A stretch of DNA of 64,000 nucleotides, taken from the NCBI GenBank assembly GCA_937926355.1, contig CALAZP010000071.1, positions 3,295 to 67,294 of the forward strand, read 5' to 3'. The translations under genes were made by a program, and so were the position numbers. This DNA comes from an uncultured Saprospirales bacterium. GTDB taxonomy: Bacteria > Bacteroidota > Bacteroidia > Chitinophagales > Saprospiraceae. This document shows, one piece after another, positions 63,605 through 64,000 of this stretch. The notes beneath the pieces were generated by a model. It did no database searches. It saw nothing but the letters and a program-made list of their open reading frames with translations, and was not told the origin of the DNA. Position 1 is the stretch's first letter. Every line of letters starts with the position of its first letter.

Positions 63605-64000
63605 ATGAGTATCAAAAAAATAGGATTACTGACTTCTGGAGGGGATGCACCCGGCATGAATGCTTGTATCAGAGCTGTCGTGAGAACCGCATTGCATCAC
63701 CATTTGGAAGTAGTTGGCATAAAAAGAGGTTATCAAGGTTTAATCGAAGGCGACCTCATTCAAATGGATACTGAATCTGTTAGTAATATTCTACAGCTAG
63801 GTGGAACTATTCTGAGATCAGCTAGAAGCGATGAATTCCGAACTTTAGAAGGTAGAGCTAGAGCCTATAAAACGATAAAAGATCAAGGAATTGAAGGATT
63901 GGTAGTCATTGGTGGAGACGGAACATTTAAAGGATCGCTAGCTTTTATGGAAACCTATAAAGACGTGCCCATTTTGGGTTGTCCGGGGACAATAGACAAT
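63605..64000 (+). CDS. pfkA: ATP-dependent 6-phosphofructokinase (partial, 3' end outside window)
   Basis: The 132 visible residues begin KKIGLLTSGGDAPGMNACIR and contain GYQGLIEGDLIQM, LGGTILRSARSDEFRT and VIGGDGTFKGS, ending GCPGTIDN. These are PfkA landmarks: ATP site GGD, IGGDGT and the start of the catalytic TIDN-D motif. The enzyme makes fructose-1,6-bisphosphate in glycolysis. The reading frame is open to the last base of the window. Confidence 0.95.
   Translation, partial: MSIKKIGLLTSGGDAPGMNACIRAVVRTALHHHLEVVGIKRGYQGLIEGDLIQMDTESVSNILQLGGTILRSARSDEFRTLEGRARAYKTIKDQGIEGLVVIGGDGTFKGSLAFMETYKDVPILGCPGTIDN

Noticed and set aside
1..64000. CRISPR arrays, tRNA or rRNA genes, insertion sequences, prophage and attachment sites
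   Set aside because: No direct-repeat arrays, transposase or integrase frames, or cloverleaf-like sequences were seen; the window reads as core genome with unusually short gaps.

Overview
This 64-kb window is a chromosomal segment of a low-GC member of the Bacteroidota, most plausibly a Saprospiraceae/Lewinella-like organism. The evidence is indirect but consistent: an LpxC-FabZ fusion, a large LepB-type signal peptidase, a TonB-dependent receptor with an N-terminal carboxypeptidase-regulatory-like domain, a PorW/SprE-like lipoprotein of the type IX secretion/gliding system, DUF2480 and CCDC81-type HU-SPOR proteins, promoter elements of the Bacteroidota type (TTTG, about 19-20 nt, TAnnTTTG), and few Shine-Dalgarno sequences. 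No tRNA, rRNA, insertion sequence, prophage or CRISPR array was seen. Gene density is very high and the content looks like core genome, not an island.

Layout. 1-3.0 kb: lipid A genes (lpxD end, lpxC-fabZ, lpxA) plus an ABC ATPase. 3.0-5.5 kb: gatB and an M23 peptidase on the minus strand. 5.7-13.6 kb: a co-directional run alaS, quinone-oxidoreductase-like protein, small membrane protein, Gfo/Idh oxidoreductase, lipoprotein, polyprenyl-phosphate sugar transferase and an RlpA/SPOR protein. 13.6-18.9 kb (minus): metK, FAH hydrolase, trpS, ridA, rpmF, DUF177, and an HU-like/SPOR membrane protein. 19.0-20.7 kb: a two-component system. 20.8-26.2 kb (minus): an unknown protein with a possible -1 frameshift extension, rpsP, a TonB-dependent receptor and rpe. 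26.2-26.5 kb: an apparent structured RNA with its own promoter and terminator. 26.7-32.5 kb: an unknown helical protein, lepB, and glgA-glgC for glycogen synthesis. 32.6-35.6 kb (minus): a TonB_C-domain protein, an M19 dipeptidase lipoprotein and an outer-membrane protein. 35.7-37.7 kb: scpB, DUF2480 and a lytic transglycosylase. 37.7-40.6 kb (minus): PorW/SprE-like. 40.6-42.8 kb: M23 peptidase, HAD phosphatase and a TIGR01777 epimerase. 42.9-47.2 kb: a peptide-type ABC uptake operon without ATPases. 47.3-53.5 kb: a small membrane protein, HU, a Cys/Met PLP enzyme, an SGNH esterase, an ABA4-like protein, a GNAT, DprA and alkaline phosphatase. 53.5-62.9 kb: lipA, a membrane or exported protein, a deacetylase-like protein, and the minus-strand series tdk-purH-outer-membrane protein-two tandem paralogous exported proteins. 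The window ends with a Pro-rich cytoplasmic protein and the start of pfkA.

Several genes work on the envelope: lipid A, peptidoglycan trimming by two M23 proteins, RlpA and SLT, two SPOR proteins, signal peptidase and PorW. The items most worth a second look are (i) an A_AAA_AAG slippery heptamer one codon before the stop of the 462-aa unknown protein at 20904-22292, followed by a 49-codon open extension in the -1 frame, and (ii) the roughly 235-nt putative RNA upstream of rpe, which is either a 6S-like RNA or an attenuating leader. I found no clearly new multi-gene defence or biosynthetic system.
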